From assembly GCA_003457065.1 (NCBI GenBank), contig DMJQ01000080.1, forward strand, positions 1 to 6,407: 6,407 nt of DNA, in the 5' to 3' direction. Both the position numbers and the translations under genes were made by a program. This DNA is from Clostridiales bacterium. GTDB lineage: Bacteria; Bacillota; Clostridia; Tissierellales; Sedimentibacteraceae. Of the stretch, positions 5,642 to 6,407 are shown piece by piece (position 1 is the stretch's first letter; every line of letters begins with the position of its first letter). The notes beneath the pieces are model-generated. The model was given only the letters and a program-made list of their open reading frames with translations, was not told the origin of the DNA and ran no database searches.

Positions 5642-6407
5642 TTCGTCCACCTCTTCCGCAGCCTGTTGCTATCATCGTGAGCGTGTCGGAGATTTTCTGA
5701 TAAAGTTCTTCATTTGACATGGAAGCTTTATAAAGCTGATGATAGATGCTTCCGTCCTTAATAAATAATACTCTTTCCGCATGACATGCAGCCTTTACGC
5801 TGTGTGTAACCATGAGAATAGTCTGTCCGCCGTTGTTGATCTCGTTAAACAGTCTCAATACTTCGTCGGATGCCCGTGAATCAAGAGAGCCTGTCGGTTC
5901 ATCGGCAAGTATTATGCTTGGCTCCGTAATCAACGCACGGGCAATTGCAGTTCTCTGCTTCTGTCCTCCGGAAATCTCATATGGAAATTTTGCCAGTATA
6001 TCTGTAATTTCAAGACTCTTTACAATAGGTCTCAATCGATCGTTCATTTCTTTATATGATTTGCCTGCCAGTACAAGCGGCAGAAATATATTGTCCTGTA
6101 TAGAAAATGTATCCAGCAGATTGTAGTCCTGAAATACAAATCCGAGATTATCCCTCCTGAAAGCAGAAATTTCCTTTTCACCGATTGATACAATATTTTT
6201 GCCGTTCAGCAGTATCTCTCCTCCGGTAGGTTTGTCGAGAGATGCGAGAATGTTAAGTAGGGTTGTCTTGCCTGAGCCTGATTCACCCATGATTGCCACA
6301 TATTCACCTTCCTCCACAGAAAATGATATGTTTGATAGTGCCTGAACAGGATTCCCTCCGAAACGTGTTGTATATATTTTTTTTAAGTTGTTTACCTCTA
6401 AAATCGA
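5634..6407 (-). CDS. BceA-type ABC transporter ATP-binding protein, 5' end outside the window
   Basis: This is the nucleotide-binding subunit of the transporter, energising the permease encoded just downstream at the membrane. The frame stays open to the right edge and encodes 257 residues. It begins SILEVNNLKKIY, so probably only the start codon or a few residues are missing. Counting from the edge, motifs are Walker A GESGSGKTT (41-49), Q-loop Gln93 in VFQDYNLL, signature ISGGQKQR (145-152), Walker B IILADE with Glu170, D-loop SLDS, and H-loop His202 in MVTHS. All catalytic residues are present. The AxxxFGG-like TTRFGGNPVQAL A-loop region and the C-terminal EELYQKISDTLTMIATG tail fit BceA/MacB-like ATPases. 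A GTG at 6317 (FS-V-EEGEY) is internal and should not be taken as the start. The stop overlaps the permease start by eight bases. A BceRS-like two-component system is not in view but may lie upstream. Confidence 0.93.
   Translation of the reverse strand, partial: SILEVNNLKKIYTTRFGGNPVQALSNISFSVEEGEYVAIMGESGSGKTTLLNILASLDKPTGGEILLNGKNIVSIGEKEISAFRRDNLGFVFQDYNLLDTFSIQDNIFLPLVLAGKSYKEMNDRLRPIVKSLEITDILAKFPYEISGGQKQRTAIARALITEPSIILADEPTGSLDSRASDEVLRLFNEINNGGQTILMVTHSVKAACHAERVLFIKDGSIYHQLYKASMSNEELYQKISDTLTMIATGCGRGGRNE

Noticed and set aside
5648..5650. GTG as the start of the permease
   Set aside because: It lies within the AGAGGTGG ribosome-binding site that serves the ATG at 5641, so the three extra residues are unlikely.
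6315..6317. GTG as the start of the ABC ATPase
   Set aside because: It encodes the Val in the internal FSVEEGEY segment just before Walker A. The frame continues upstream to the window edge with typical N-terminal ATPase sequence.

Overview
The window reads as chromosomal DNA from a low-GC, Gram-positive anaerobe of the Clostridia type. This is inferred from AT-rich intergenic DNA, strong Shine-Dalgarno sites of the AGGAGG kind, and gene families typical of that group. No marker gene fixes genus or species. By eye, and not measured, the left half (GNAT, metallopeptidase-like and methyltransferase genes) is clearly more AT-rich than the ABC transporter genes on the right.

Layout. Positions 1-1290 hold an AT-rich leader with a possible promoter and a small hairpin, then two plus-strand GNAT N-acetyltransferases (153-632 and 680-1183) in one likely transcript, then a perfect 10-bp hairpin. 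Positions 1291-2606 hold two more plus-strand genes: a small HExxH zincin-like protein (1451-1891) and a class I SAM-dependent methyltransferase resembling YrrT (1977-2606). From 2607 to the end everything is on the minus strand. A 1-Cys (Prx6-type) peroxiredoxin-fold protein (2719-3423) converges on the methyltransferase. To its right is a BceAB-type peptide-antibiotic ABC transporter: permease 3644-5641, and ATPase from 5634 past the right edge. The two transporter genes overlap by 8 bases and are translationally coupled.

How the parts relate. The transporter pair is a clear functional unit, expected to sense or remove cell-wall-active peptides. Such transporters usually pair with a two-component system, which is not in this window. 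The left four genes look like an accessory collection of small-molecule modifying enzymes with unknown substrates.

The most notable observation is the peroxiredoxin-fold protein. It keeps the fold, the surrounding active-site motif and the conserved arginine, but has alanine where the peroxidatic cysteine should be. Its start is also unusual: the strong double ribosome-binding site lies about 40 bases upstream and fits a 12-codon leader ORF whose stop codon overlaps the peroxiredoxin ATG. I found no CRISPR array, tRNA, rRNA, insertion sequence or complete new multi-gene system.
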